From Anaerolineales bacterium (lineage in GTDB: Bacteria; Chloroflexota; Anaerolineae; Anaerolineales; Villigracilaceae), in NCBI GenBank assembly GCA_011389535.1, contig JAABUE010000005.1:1-43577 (forward strand): DNA of 43,577 nt, written 5' to 3'. Positions within the stretch are counted from its first letter, which is position 1, and every line of letters begins with the position of its first letter. The notes beneath the pieces were generated by a model, which saw only the letters and a list, made by a program, of their open reading frames with translations, was not told where the DNA came from and did not search any database. Shown one piece after another: positions 15,990 through 24,246 of the stretch. A program made the translations under genes and the position numbers.

Positions 15990-16080
15990 ATTGATAACCG
16001 GCATGGTAAAATCGACTTGCTGATAATAAGACCAAGACTGTCCTAAAAAGGACGGTTTGTTGCCTTTTGGAGGGATGGGT

Positions 16081-17181
16081 ATGTCCGCAATTTCGAATTC
16101 AAACGCTCGTAAAATTGTAGTAATGCACGGCGACCAGACCGGCGAAGAACTGCTCGGAGAGGCGCTGCGCGTGCTTGCCCCGGAAGTCATCGGCCTGGAT
16201 CTGGACTTCCTGCATTTCGATCTTAGCCTGGAAAAAAGGCGCGTGACGCAGAATGAGATTGTAAAGGAGGCCGCCGCGGCGATGTGCGAGACCGGAATGG
16301 GATTGAAGGCCGCCACAATAACACCACCTGACAAGGATGATGTCGGCAGCCCGAATGCGATCCTGCGCGAGGCGATGGACGGGAAGGTGATCTTGCGCAT
16401 CGGCCGGCGCATCCCGCGCATGCGCCCGGTAGGAGGTGTGCACGCCCCGATCGCGATCGTGCGCATGGCCGTGGACGATGCCTATGGCGCCAAGGAATGG
16501 CGCGAGAAAACGCCGGATGGAGATGAGATCGCCTATCGCACTTCCAAGATCAGCCGGGACACCTGCCGTTCTGTGGCGGATTTCGCTTTCCAGCTGGCGG
16601 AACGCACCGGGGCGCGCGTGTTTGGCGGGCCCAAGTACACCGTCAGCCCGGTGTATGAAGGCATGTTCAAAGAAGAGCTGGATGCTGCTGCTGGCCGGCA
16701 TCCAGGCGTGGCTTACGAACCTATGTTAATCGACGCTACATTGGCGCTTTTGATGAAAAGCGGCGGGGAGGCGCTGGTCATTCCCACCCTCAACCGGGAC
16801 GGCGACCTGCTATCCGATATGATCCTGCAGATGTTCGGCAGCATCGCCGGATCGGAAAGCCTGGTTCTTGCCTTCGATGAGACTACCCATGTGAACGTGG
16901 TGATGGCTGAGGCCCCTCACGGGACCGCGCCTGCGTTAGAGGGCAAGAACGTTGCAAACCCGATGGCGATGATCCTGGCCGGGGCTGCCCTGCTCTCGTA
17001 CGTCGAGACACCGCAAGCGGACGGAGCCTCGCGCGCCATTTACGAGTCGTCTTTCGAAGCGGTGTATGACGGGCAGGCCACTACCGATTTAGGTGGCAGC
17101 CTCTCTACCACTGCGTTCACCGACGAAGTGATCGAGCGTGTTAAGTCGAAGCTGGAGGTCTGGAGCGGGCTGCGAGGCTGA
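16081..17181 (+). CDS. Isocitrate/isopropylmalate-family dehydrogenase (divergent subgroup)
   Basis: Beta-decarboxylating dehydrogenase fold, 366 aa from the chosen start. Recognisable blocks are MHGDQTGEEL (replacing the usual GDGIGPE), SPNAILRE, FGGPKYTVSPVYEGMFKEELD, LNRDGDLLSDMILQMFGSIAGSESL, and AEAPHGTAPALEGKNVANPMAMILAGA, which corresponds to the NAD(P)-binding AEPVHGSAPDIAGK-type segment. This style fits the poorly characterised isocitrate/isopropylmalate-family subgroup, so the exact substrate is unassigned. I choose the ATG at 16081 because GGAGG lies 7 nt before it; the track start at 16057 is 8 codons earlier. No leu or citrate-cycle gene is adjacent. Confidence 0.87.
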   Translation: MSAISNSNARKIVVMHGDQTGEELLGEALRVLAPEVIGLDLDFLHFDLSLEKRRVTQNEIVKEAAAAMCETGMGLKAATITPPDKDDVGSPNAILREAMDGKVILRIGRRIPRMRPVGGVHAPIAIVRMAVDDAYGAKEWREKTPDGDEIAYRTSKISRDTCRSVADFAFQLAERTGARVFGGPKYTVSPVYEGMFKEELDAAAGRHPGVAYEPMLIDATLALLMKSGGEALVIPTLNRDGDLLSDMILQMFGSIAGSESLVLAFDETTHVNVVMAEAPHGTAPALEGKNVANPMAMILAGAALLSYVETPQADGASRAIYESSFEAVYDGQATTDLGGSLSTTAFTDEVIERVKSKLEVWSGLRG

Positions 17182-17184
17182 TGG

Positions 17185-17421
17185 TTGTGCTCGACCGGTT
17201 TCATCGCTTACTCTCTTGAAGGCAACGGCAGCATCGCTGACCAGCACATCCGCACCCACAGTATCCAGAATCGGCTCAGGGCACGCTTTCAGTTGTTTGG
17301 CTTCATCACCCGGCAATCCGTCAATGCTCAGAGTCACCCCAGTAATCGCATCCACACTGATGCCCAACGGCAGCTATTTGCCATTACAACGTACACTCTC
17401 CTGGCGCATTGTTTCGGCGTG
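17185..17421 (-). pseudogene. Decayed transposase fragment
   Basis: A minus-strand stretch reads LPLGISVDAITGVTLSIDGLPGDEAKQLK ... ILDTVGADVLVSDAAVAFKRVSDETG, which looks like the catalytic core of a DDE transposase (first Asp in SVDA, second in LVSDA). It is interrupted by TAG at 17374-17376, probably a former Trp codon in NGK-W-LPLG. Upstream it is closed by a TGA, and at the other end similarity stops at the dehydrogenase stop codon, where a family member would continue with a Cys-Lys-His-type motif. It is therefore a remnant only. No terminal repeats or target duplications were found. The rest of the 422-bp gap to rluB holds no other gene. Confidence 0.6.
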
Positions 17422-17495
17422 TCAAATTGATCCGGTTTTACTTCTGGCAAGAGTAGCTTCAATCATACATAATGCATTTCCTTTTGTTTTTTGTT

Positions 17496-17529
17496 GGTCG
17501 TGGGGCGGTTTGCAGACTGCCCCACGACC
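17496..17529. terminator. Strong 11-bp hairpin in the transposase-remnant gap
   Basis: GGTCGTGGGGC and GCCCCACGACC form a perfect 11-bp stem around a 12-nt loop. The plus-strand sequence before it is T-rich (CTTTTGTTTTTTG) and no T-tract follows on either strand, so it is not a textbook terminator. It may be a leftover mobile-element end or end the dehydrogenase transcript. Confidence 0.4.
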
Positions 17530-17589
17530 CATTTAACCACTCTACCAGTTTTGGAACGATCACGTAGCGTGCTTGCTCAATAGTCCGGG

Positions 17590-17595
17590 TATAAT
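17590..17595 (+). promoter_or_regulatory. TATAAT -10 of rluB, 8 nt before the start codon
   Basis: A perfect TATAAT in the context CCGGGTATAAT lies 8 nt before the rluB ATG at 17604. There is no ribosome site, so a leaderless transcript is predicted. No -35 match was found. Confidence 0.5.
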
Positions 17596-17603
17596 CAGCG
17601 CCT

Positions 17604-18332
17604 ATGGAAGAACGCCTTCAGAAAATATTGTCCAGGGCCGGGTATGGGTCCCGGCGAGCCTGCGAAGAGATTATCATTGCTGGCCGGGTACGGGTCAATG
17701 GAGAAGTTGCCCAGATAGGTGGCAAGGCCGATGCCGCCAAAGATAAGATCTCTGTTGATGGCAGAGCGATTTCTGCGCCAATTAATTTTATCTATGTGGC
17801 GTTGCACAAGCCGCGAATGGTGTTATCGACTGTCAAGGCTGAGCCAAATGATACTCGCCAGACGGTGCGAGATCTGGTGGAAGTGCCTGAGCCTATATAC
17901 CCCGTGGGGCGACTGGATTTTGACAGCGAAGGGTTGGTCTTAATGACCAATGACGGAGAGCTGGCAAATGAATTGACCCACCCACGGTTTGGCCATACCA
18001 AAGAATACAGAGTACTACTCGCCCGCCGACCAGACGATAAACAATTGTTAGTATGGAGCAGAGGTGTAGTTCTTGAAGATGGTCATAAAACTGCGCCTGC
18101 ACAAGTTCGGTTTGAATCAACATATGGCAAAGGGGCCTGGATCCGCATCATTATGGGGGAGGGGCGGAAGCGACAAATCCGTGAGATAGGTTCACTTCTG
18201 GGATTACCAGTGGTACGAATTGTCCGTGTTCGCATAGGTACACTTCTACTGGGAAAATTAAAACCCCGTCAATGGCGACACTTGACCTCGGAAGAGGTTT
18301 CTGAACTAAAAAAGTCGCCTAGAAAGAATTAG
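17604..18332 (+). CDS. rluB: Pseudouridine synthase of the RluB/RsuA family
   Basis: Converts a specific uridine of rRNA to pseudouridine, most likely U2605 of 23S rRNA. The N-terminus is an S4 RNA-binding domain (EERLQKILSRAGYGSRRACEEIIIAGRVRVNGEVA, residues 2-36). The catalytic core contains VGRLDFDSEGLVLMTNDGELANEL with catalytic D105, and the later GEGRKRQIREIGSLLGLPVVRIVRVRIG block is characteristic of RluB/RsuA. Length of 242 aa is normal. RsuA, the 16S enzyme, is a close alternative. It shows no ribosome site and has a TATAAT 8 nt before the ATG. Confidence 0.92.
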   Translation: MEERLQKILSRAGYGSRRACEEIIIAGRVRVNGEVAQIGGKADAAKDKISVDGRAISAPINFIYVALHKPRMVLSTVKAEPNDTRQTVRDLVEVPEPIYPVGRLDFDSEGLVLMTNDGELANELTHPRFGHTKEYRVLLARRPDDKQLLVWSRGVVLEDGHKTAPAQVRFESTYGKGAWIRIIMGEGRKRQIREIGSLLGLPVVRIVRVRIGTLLLGKLKPRQWRHLTSEEVSELKKSPRKN

Positions 18333-18439
18333 CTATTGGATTTTTTATGATAAGGTAGTGTTATGAACCGGTAAGCGGGGGTAGCATGCACCTATATGAC
18401 TAAAGACAATTATTTAGTAACCTTCAGGATGAAAAAATC

Positions 18440-18496
18440 ATCGCCTTCTACTGGCGCGCTGCCCGGATGACGGGAAAGCGCCAGGGTTCGGGCGAT
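18440..18496. other. Layered hairpin, candidate structured RNA
   Basis: Three perfectly paired helices are nested: ATCGCC with GGCGAT (outer), CTGGCGC with GCGCCAG (middle) and CCCG with CGGG (inner, 5-nt loop). They are separated by asymmetric internal loops TTCTA/GGTTCG and GCTG/AAA. The outer 3' strand can instead pair with AATCGC at 18530-18535, giving two exclusive forms. It lies in the 288-bp gap between convergent rluB and CBS genes, where no ORF of substance is seen. Strand and identity are unknown; I do not recognise a known RNA family. Confidence 0.4.
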
Positions 18497-18574
18497 TGTG
18501 AGAGAGGGGCGCTATCTGACGACGCAGGAAATCGCTTGCTTGAGGAAACTTGTCACACGAAACAACAGAAAAGC

Positions 18575-18592
18575 CGGCCTTACACAAGGCCG
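18575..18592. terminator. Bidirectional terminator between rluB region and CBS-ACT gene
   Basis: A 7-bp stem (CGGCCTT-acac-AAGGCCG) is followed by CTTTGTTGTT on the plus strand and by GCTTTTC on the minus strand. It is well placed to end transcription from both convergent genes. Confidence 0.7.
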
Positions 18593-18620
18593 ACTCTTTG
18601 TTGTTATGTATTTCTGCGCG

Positions 18621-19262
18621 TTATATTTCCCGGACGTCCCAAACTTCCTTGGCAATCTGTGAAATCGACTTTTTGACATCTTCCTTGCTCAGACCGGTTA
18701 CTTTGAAGGTAACTAACCTGTTGGATGGATCTTCACCGGTAAATTGACCGAAAGCAATGAAATTGCCACCAAGTTCTGCAATAGCGCTCGTGATCCTGGC
18801 TAATTGACCGGGTTTTTCGTCGATCAAAGCTGTTACCCGAACCCCTTTTTCGCGAGCGCCCATGAACTCAAGAAAAACCTTGAACAGGTCGGTTTCGGTG
18901 ATGATGCCGACAACGTGTCCATCGCGCAAAACGGGTAGACCGCCAATCTTGTTATCAGCCATGATGCGGGCGGCCTCTTCGATAGGAGTATCTTCATTAA
19001 CAGTCAGTACCTTTTTCGTCATGACTTCCGAGATCGTTATCTTGCTGAGCAGGTAGTTCATCTCCCAAATGCTCAGGCTGGTAGCAGGCGATGGCGAGGC
19101 ATTGAGCAGGTCTTTATCCGAGACGATACCGATGAGTTTACCTTCTTTCACAACAGGTGCACGTCGAATGTGCTCCCGTTTGAACATGTCCAGCGCATCA
19201 TGAACTGGCATATCTGGGGCAATTGAGATTATGGGGTGAGACATTCTTTCACCGACAAGCAT
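18621..19262 (-). CDS. CBS-pair and ACT domain protein (AcuB-like)
   Basis: A 213-aa cytosolic regulatory protein. Two CBS repeats occupy residues about 1-58 (MSHPIISIAPDMPVHDALDMF ... GIVSDKDLL) and 74-132 (EVMTKKVLTVNEDTPIEEAARIM ... GIITETDLFKVF), followed by an ACT-type domain about 140-213 (VRVTALIDEKPGQLARITSAIAELGGNFIAFG). Such proteins bind adenine nucleotides in the CBS pair and a small molecule, often an amino acid, in the ACT part. That makes it an attractive sensor near the liv operon, 130 bp away on the same strand, but a functional link is inference. It has a clear GGAGG ribosome site. Confidence 0.9.
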   Translation of the reverse strand: MLVGERMSHPIISIAPDMPVHDALDMFKREHIRRAPVVKEGKLIGIVSDKDLLNASPSPATSLSIWEMNYLLSKITISEVMTKKVLTVNEDTPIEEAARIMADNKIGGLPVLRDGHVVGIITETDLFKVFLEFMGAREKGVRVTALIDEKPGQLARITSAIAELGGNFIAFGQFTGEDPSNRLVTFKVTGLSKEDVKKSISQIAKEVWDVREI

Positions 19263-19392
19263 TGTTTCCTCCGTTATAGTGATTCAAAACAGTTGCAGAA
19301 CCTATTTGTGAAATAAGTTACAAATTAATTATACGCCTTAGTCATCTCGAGGTTGTAACGAACTTTGAGTGAAAAAGGTCACTTTGCATTAA

Positions 19393-20103
19393 TTATAGAC
19401 CCAAATAAGCTTCGCGAACATGCTCATTTTTGATCAAATCGCGGGCGGGGCCCTCCAGCTCAATCCTTCCTTCTGACAGTACATAACCATAGTCACTGAT
19501 TGCCAGGGCCATATGTACATTTTGTTCTACGAGCAGGATTGTGATGCCAAGTTCGCGCAGCGATTTAAGGCTCTCAAATAGATCTAACACCAGCACAGGG
19601 GCAAGGCCCAGCGATAGCTCATCAATCATCAGAACGTCTGGGTCTGCCATGATGCCGCGCGCCACAGCCAGCATTTGCTGCTCACCACCACTCAATGTGC
19701 CTGCTTTTTGCGTTTCGCGCTCTTTCAAACGCGGGAACATTTCATGGATGCGCTCAAGATTATCTTTGAACTTTGGAGCAGCGCGTTTGTTCGATGCGCC
19801 CATTTCCAGGTTTTCATAGACGCTCATATCCGTGAATAACTGGCGTCCTTCAGGAACCAGGATCAGACCCATTTCGGCTTTGGTGTATGCAGGCAAGCGG
19901 CTGACATCCTGCCCTTCGAAAGCGATGCTGCCCTTCCAGGGACGGATCAGGCCCATCACGGTTCGCAGCAAGGTTGTTTTACCGACACCATTCCCGCCGA
20001 CCAGACAGGTCAATTTGCCTTTTTCCAACTTCAGACTGGAGCCCCACAGGATCTGTACCTCTCCATAGCCGGAGGAAATATCTTTGACTTCCAGGATTGC
20101 CAT
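19393..20103 (-). CDS. livF: Branched-chain amino acid ABC transporter ATP-binding protein LivF
   Basis: One of two ATPases that power the importer. From the chosen ATG at 20103 it is 236 aa: Walker A GGNGVGKTT, Q-loop region LILVPEGRQLF (the LivF-type EGRxLF), signature LSGGEQQMLAVARGI, Walker B VLMIDELSLGLAP and the C-terminal H-loop VEQNVHMALA. The ORF track includes 50 extra upstream codons that only shadow the livG end; MAILEVKDISSGYGE is the normal LivF beginning. It starts 1 nt after the livG stop and is the last gene of the liv operon. Substrate could be amino acids, amides or urea-like compounds, not only leucine. Confidence 0.95.
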   Translation of the reverse strand: MAILEVKDISSGYGEVQILWGSSLKLEKGKLTCLVGGNGVGKTTLLRTVMGLIRPWKGSIAFEGQDVSRLPAYTKAEMGLILVPEGRQLFTDMSVYENLEMGASNKRAAPKFKDNLERIHEMFPRLKERETQKAGTLSGGEQQMLAVARGIMADPDVLMIDELSLGLAPVLVLDLFESLKSLRELGITILLVEQNVHMALAISDYGYVLSEGRIELEGPARDLIKNEHVREAYLGL

Positions 20104-20104
20104 G

Positions 20105-20863
20105 TTAATCCTCCTGTTCCCGTAGCAGTTTCTCAGCCAGTTTCGGATCGCCCAGATAAGCTTCGATGACTTTTTCGTTGTTTGAAATTTCTTCCGGGGT
20201 GCCTTCTGCGATCTGTTCGCCGTAATCCAGTACGATGATACGGTCTGAGACACTCATGACCGCTTTCATCACGTGCTCGATCATGATGATGGTGATACCT
20301 CGCTCACGGATACTCTTGACCATTTCAACCATGTTCCCGATTTCGGATGAGTTGAGGCCGGCCAACACTTCGTCAAGCAGCAATAGATATGGACGGGCCG
20401 CCAGCGCCCGGGCCATTTCCAGACGCTTCTTTTGCGCGACGTTGAGGCTGCCGGCCAATTGATCGGAACGTGCCGCCAACTCGACAAAATTCAAAACCTC
20501 TGCGGCCGTGTCGGTAGCGTGACCGAGGCTCTGGTTTTCCCGTCCGAAGCAGGCACCCACCATCACATTTTCTCGCACCGTCAGATCATTCAGCGGCTGA
20601 ACGATCTGGTGGGTGCGCGCCATTCCCATGCGGGCATGGTCATATGTTTTTGCCGTGGTGACATCTTTCTCGCGGAAGATGATACGGCCTTCTTCCGGTG
20701 GGTAGATACCGTTGATCGCGTTGAAAAGGGTGGTTTTACCGGCGCCGTTTGGCCCGATCAATCCAAGGATCTGTCCTTCGGGCAGGTCAAAGGTAACGTG
20801 CGTCAGAGCTTGCAGGCCGCCAAAACGTTTCGTGACCCCTTGTACGGAAAGCAATACGGTCAT
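20105..20863 (-). CDS. livG: Branched-chain amino acid ABC transporter ATP-binding protein LivG
   Basis: Second ATPase of the liv importer, 252 aa. Walker A GPNGAGKTT, the LivG-type long insert (GMARTHQIVQPLNDLTVRENVMVGA, FGRENQ), Walker B LLLLDEVLAGLN and H-loop IEHVMKAVMSVSDRI are all present. The ABC signature is LNVAQKKRLEMARAL rather than LSGGQ; shortened signatures are common in LivG. The gene overlaps livM by 4 nt (ATGA). It heterodimerises with LivF under the LivHM membrane pair. Confidence 0.95.
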   Translation of the reverse strand: MTVLLSVQGVTKRFGGLQALTHVTFDLPEGQILGLIGPNGAGKTTLFNAINGIYPPEEGRIIFREKDVTTAKTYDHARMGMARTHQIVQPLNDLTVRENVMVGACFGRENQSLGHATDTAAEVLNFVELAARSDQLAGSLNVAQKKRLEMARALAARPYLLLLDEVLAGLNSSEIGNMVEMVKSIRERGITIIMIEHVMKAVMSVSDRIIVLDYGEQIAEGTPEEISNNEKVIEAYLGDPKLAEKLLREQED

Positions 20864-21834
20864 GCCAGTACCCTCCTAAGAGACGGTATGCGCTGACGGA
20901 GCCAGCCAATCGCGCCGGCAGGGATGAACAGCACGATAAGCAGGAGGACCACGCCGGAAACGGAAAGTTGAATATCTTTGAAAATAGGGCTTGTTACGAG
21001 GAAACCGCGCATACCTTGATAGGCGAATGCGCCTATGATCGGCCCGAGGACTGTGCCTTGCCCGCCAAGCATCACCATAACCAGTAACTCGATAGAGGCA
21101 TGCAGCGGGAAAGCAACGTGTGGTTCGACATTGCCGTTTTTGAAGAAAAATAACACGCCGACCATCCCAGGGATGATTGCTGAAAGGACGTAAGCCCAGG
21201 TTTTTGCATCCGGGGCGACCACACCCATCACTTCAGCAGCGTCTTCGTTCTCGCGGATTGCCTGTAAACCCAGGCCGAACTTCGAAGTGCGGACAAGATG
21301 ACTCAGGATGAGCGCCGCAAATGTTAGTCCGGCCATGATGTAAAAGGACAGGCGCAAAGCCTCAGCTGCCCCCCCATAAGCTCTGTAGACCGAGAAGTTT
21401 AATGTCATGCCAATGGGGCCGCCAAACAGATCAAAATTGTTGACAAAGGCTTTCATGGCTTCATTGATGCCGATGGTTGCCAGCGCGAAATAGGCTCCGC
21501 GTAAACGCAGGATGGCTTTGCCTAACAGGAAGGCCAGCAATCCGGATGAGATTCCGCCGACGAGGATGCCGGCCCAGATGGACCAGCCCTGTTCGTTGAC
21601 AAAGTACAGGCCGACGTAGCCGCCAAAACCATAGAACACAATGTGACCAAAACTAACATAGCCTGTATAACCAAGCAGGATATTAAGGCTGGAGGCAAGC
21701 GCGATTGCCTTCAAAATCGTAAAAGAATTTTCGCGGTTCGAGAGATTTCCCGTGGCAACCGGCCACAGGACCATCCCTGCAACGACCAGCAAAGGCACGA
21801 GAAGACCAAGATGGTTTCGCCAGTTTTTCATCAC
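20860..21834 (-). CDS. livM: Branched-chain amino acid ABC transporter permease LivM
   Basis: Integral membrane permease of 324 aa with about eight or nine hydrophobic helices. Typical LivM text is present: LNILLGYTGYVSFGHIVFYGFGGYVGLYF, LRLRGAYFALATIGINEAMKAFVNNFDLFGGPIGM, the cytoplasmic coupling loop LQAIRENEDAAEVMGV, and MVMLGGQGTVLGPIIGAFAY. It pairs with LivH to form the channel. Its start overlaps the livH stop by 4 nt and its stop overlaps livG. Confidence 0.95.
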   Translation of the reverse strand: MMKNWRNHLGLLVPLLVVAGMVLWPVATGNLSNRENSFTILKAIALASSLNILLGYTGYVSFGHIVFYGFGGYVGLYFVNEQGWSIWAGILVGGISSGLLAFLLGKAILRLRGAYFALATIGINEAMKAFVNNFDLFGGPIGMTLNFSVYRAYGGAAEALRLSFYIMAGLTFAALILSHLVRTSKFGLGLQAIRENEDAAEVMGVVAPDAKTWAYVLSAIIPGMVGVLFFFKNGNVEPHVAFPLHASIELLVMVMLGGQGTVLGPIIGAFAYQGMRGFLVTSPIFKDIQLSVSGVVLLLIVLFIPAGAIGWLRQRIPSLRRVLA

Positions 21835-22694
21835 TTTGCTCCAAAGAGGCCCTTTGGCCGGACCAGCAGGATGACAACGAACAGCGCAAATTCAATCACC
21901 GGCACCCAGGAAGTTTCCAAGAAGGCAGGGATAATCCCTTCAAGGACACCCAGGATCAGGCCACCGAGTAAAGCGCCGATCGGGTTACCCAGCCCACCCA
22001 GCACACCGATAACGAAGCTCTTCAGTTCGTAGCTGCCGCCAGAGAGGATGTTAAAGGGGAAGAAGGTAGCAATTAATGCTCCCGAAACGGCAGCAAGCAT
22101 GGTTCCAAGCCCGAAGCTGAGCGCCAGGATACGGGTAGAAGGTACACCCATCAATTCTGCTGCGGCACGGTTGTTGGTCACTGCGCGGATGTATCTTCCG
22201 GGACGAGTTTTATAGAGGAACAGGTAGAGTCCCCCGGTGAAAAGGACCGCGATCAATGCTGCGATCAACCGCGTGCCGAGAATTGTCGTCGAACCAAGCC
22301 GGAAACTGCCCATATTAAAATCTACATTGTACGGGGATGTGGTGAATGCCGCAGTTCCAAGACCAATGATGATCATGTTAACGGAGAAGGTTGCCAGCAG
22401 GGAGGAAAGATGTGGGGCGTTGATTACTCTGTGGACGGCGACGAAATAGATCACAATGCCGATCAATAACCCCAGCCCTGCGACTGGGATCAAGCCAATA
22501 TATGGATTGATCCCCATGCGAATAAACAGGAAAAAGGTTCCGAACATCCCCAGGGCAATGATCGGTCCATGGGACAGGTTGATGACGTTCATCACGCCCC
22601 AGATCAGGGTGAGTCCCATTGCTGCCAGACCGTACACGAACCCTAGCAGAATACCATCAGGAAGGGATGCCAGTAGCAAGCTCAATTGTTGCAT
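21831..22694 (-). CDS. livH: Branched-chain amino acid ABC transporter permease LivH
   Basis: Membrane permease of 287 aa: GILLGFVYGLAAMGLTLIWGVMNVINLSHG at the N-terminus is nearly diagnostic of LivH, followed by the coupling loop VTNNRAAAELMGVPSTRILALSF and the ending LVVRP-type KGLFG (LLVRPKGLFGAK). About eight helices are predicted. It is the first membrane component after livK and is separated from it by 80 bp that hold a strong hairpin, so it is likely expressed below the level of the binding protein. Confidence 0.95.
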   Translation of the reverse strand: MQQLSLLLASLPDGILLGFVYGLAAMGLTLIWGVMNVINLSHGPIIALGMFGTFFLFIRMGINPYIGLIPVAGLGLLIGIVIYFVAVHRVINAPHLSSLLATFSVNMIIIGLGTAAFTTSPYNVDFNMGSFRLGSTTILGTRLIAALIAVLFTGGLYLFLYKTRPGRYIRAVTNNRAAAELMGVPSTRILALSFGLGTMLAAVSGALIATFFPFNILSGGSYELKSFVIGVLGGLGNPIGALLGGLILGVLEGIIPAFLETSWVPVIEFALFVVILLVRPKGLFGAK

Positions 22695-22729
22695 ATCTAC
22701 TCCCGGTTTTAAAGTTTGAAGATGGAATA

Positions 22730-22758
22730 CATCCCCTCAGAGTGTCTCTGAGGGGATG
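22730..22758 (-). terminator. Attenuating hairpin between livK and livH
   Basis: A perfect 13-bp stem (CATCCCCTCAGAG / CTCTGAGGGGATG) with a TGT loop lies between the livK stop and the livH start. No T-tract follows on the minus strand, so it is better read as a partial terminator or 3'-end stabiliser that gives excess binding protein. Confidence 0.65.
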
Positions 22759-22774
22759 TATGGATGTAACGAAA

Positions 22775-24130
22775 TTACGGAGCCGAAGGTGCGTAGAGTG
22801 GGTCGGCTGTGGCTACGTCAGCGGGAGCGATAATCACACGCTCAAATTCGCCAGCTTCGTTCTTCTGCCATTGGGCTACGACCATCTTGTGGGCAATTTG
22901 CAAGCCGTGTGCTTCTTCGGATGTGTCAAACTTTGTGCCTCCATAGAAGGTCATGATGTCCATGGCGTTCAACGCGGCTTTGACGGCTTCGGGGTCAACT
23001 GAATCGGCATCGATGATAGCCTTCTGCAATACCAAGCCGGCAGCGTAGCCGCCAGCGACATGATAGGTCGGGGGGTCACCATAGGCAGCTTCATATGCAG
23101 TGGCAAATTCTTCACCAGAAGGCCCGAACCATTCCACACCCAGGTTAGAGGCTTCTGCTTCGTTATGGGTAGCTGCGAGCTCCCATTGGCTGGAAGTGGC
23201 GACACCCAGGGCAGCATCACCCAGTTCGGGGAATTTGGTATCTGCCGGGGCTACGAGCAGATAGACAAACTTCAAGCCGATATTGCGATCGTAGATCGCG
23301 CGGGCCAGGGCAGTGCCGTCATTGTAGTGGCCGCCGCCTAGCAGAACGGTTGCTCCAGAGCCAGAAATCTTATTGACGATTGGACCAAAGTCGGCTGTAT
23401 CTGAAGCATACCCTTCTTCCAAAACAATCTCGAAGTTGTTGGCTTCCAGATAGGGTTTGATACCCTCTGCCACACTGGTGGAGAATTTGTCGCTTTCGTG
23501 TACAAGGGCAATTTTAGCTTCGGGATCCAATTCTTTGAGCATATCCACCGTGCTGGACATATACAAGCTGGCAGGAGTGTACAGTTGGAACAGGCTGGTG
23601 TTGCCGGTCTTGTATGTGTCATCATCCGCCGCGCCGGTCGTGATCATGACTTTGCCATTCTGCTCGGCCACGATCGATGCAGCCGAGGTCAAGCCTGAGG
23701 AGTAGGGACTGATCAAGAAATCAGCATTGTCCTCGGTAATCAGGCGGGTATACAGTTCCTGCACACGTTCAGCATTGGATTCATCGTCGTATGTATGCGC
23801 TTCAAACTTCACGACTGTGCCATCGCTCAGTGTGACCCCGCCGGCCTCATTGACCTGTTCCATCCACAGATTGAAGCCGTTCACCTGGCGTTTGGACGAG
23901 ACTTCCTGTGAGCCGGTCAACGACGAGGTGAAACCAATCACGACGGTTTGTTCTTCCATCGCCGGTTGGGCAGGTTCTTCACTGGCTTCGGTCTCAGCCG
24001 GTTCGGCAGGAGCGGCCGGTTCAGCCGGTTCAGCCGGTGCGGGTGCTTCAGTTGCGCCGCCGCCGCAGGCTGCCAGGAACAGACTGGCAACCATCAGCAG
24101 GGTTAGCAGTTTTACAATCTTGCCTTTCAT
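22775..24130 (-). CDS. livK: Branched-chain amino acid-type ABC transporter substrate-binding lipoprotein LivK
   Basis: Periplasmic-binding-protein fold of the Leu/Ile/Val type (peripla_BP_6), 451 aa from the chosen ATG (24130), which has AAAGGAGG upstream; the track start is 21 codons earlier. Signal peptide and lipobox LFLAAC anchor it to the membrane. A low-complexity linker of repeated AEPAEP units follows (about residues 25-60), then VVIGFTSSLTGSQEVSSKRQVNGFNLWMEQVNEAGG, VMITTGAADDDTYKTGN and IALVHESDKFSTSVAEG. The ligand is not predictable; urea, amides and amino acids are all bound by the family. It is the first gene of the liv operon. Confidence 0.94.
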   Translation of the reverse strand: MKGKIVKLLTLLMVASLFLAACGGGATEAPAPAEPAEPAAPAEPAETEASEEPAQPAMEEQTVVIGFTSSLTGSQEVSSKRQVNGFNLWMEQVNEAGGVTLSDGTVVKFEAHTYDDESNAERVQELYTRLITEDNADFLISPYSSGLTSAASIVAEQNGKVMITTGAADDDTYKTGNTSLFQLYTPASLYMSSTVDMLKELDPEAKIALVHESDKFSTSVAEGIKPYLEANNFEIVLEEGYASDTADFGPIVNKISGSGATVLLGGGHYNDGTALARAIYDRNIGLKFVYLLVAPADTKFPELGDAALGVATSSQWELAATHNEAEASNLGVEWFGPSGEEFATAYEAAYGDPPTYHVAGGYAAGLVLQKAIIDADSVDPEAVKAALNAMDIMTFYGGTKFDTSEEAHGLQIAHKMVVAQWQKNEAGEFERVIIAPADVATADPLYAPSAP

Positions 24131-24246
24131 AATGTACTCCTCCTTTGGACTAGGGGACTTAGGTTGGTGTGGGAGATCGCGGTTTCGATGCAAAAAGCTC
24201 CCAAGACATGGTCTATTTGAGACCTTCTCTCAGGATCATTGTATTC

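Noticed and set aside
17138-17536. 132-aa plus-strand ORF and 81-aa ORF in the gap after the dehydrogenase
   Set aside because: They are antisense to the transposase-like remnant, have no ribosome site and show no protein-like pattern.
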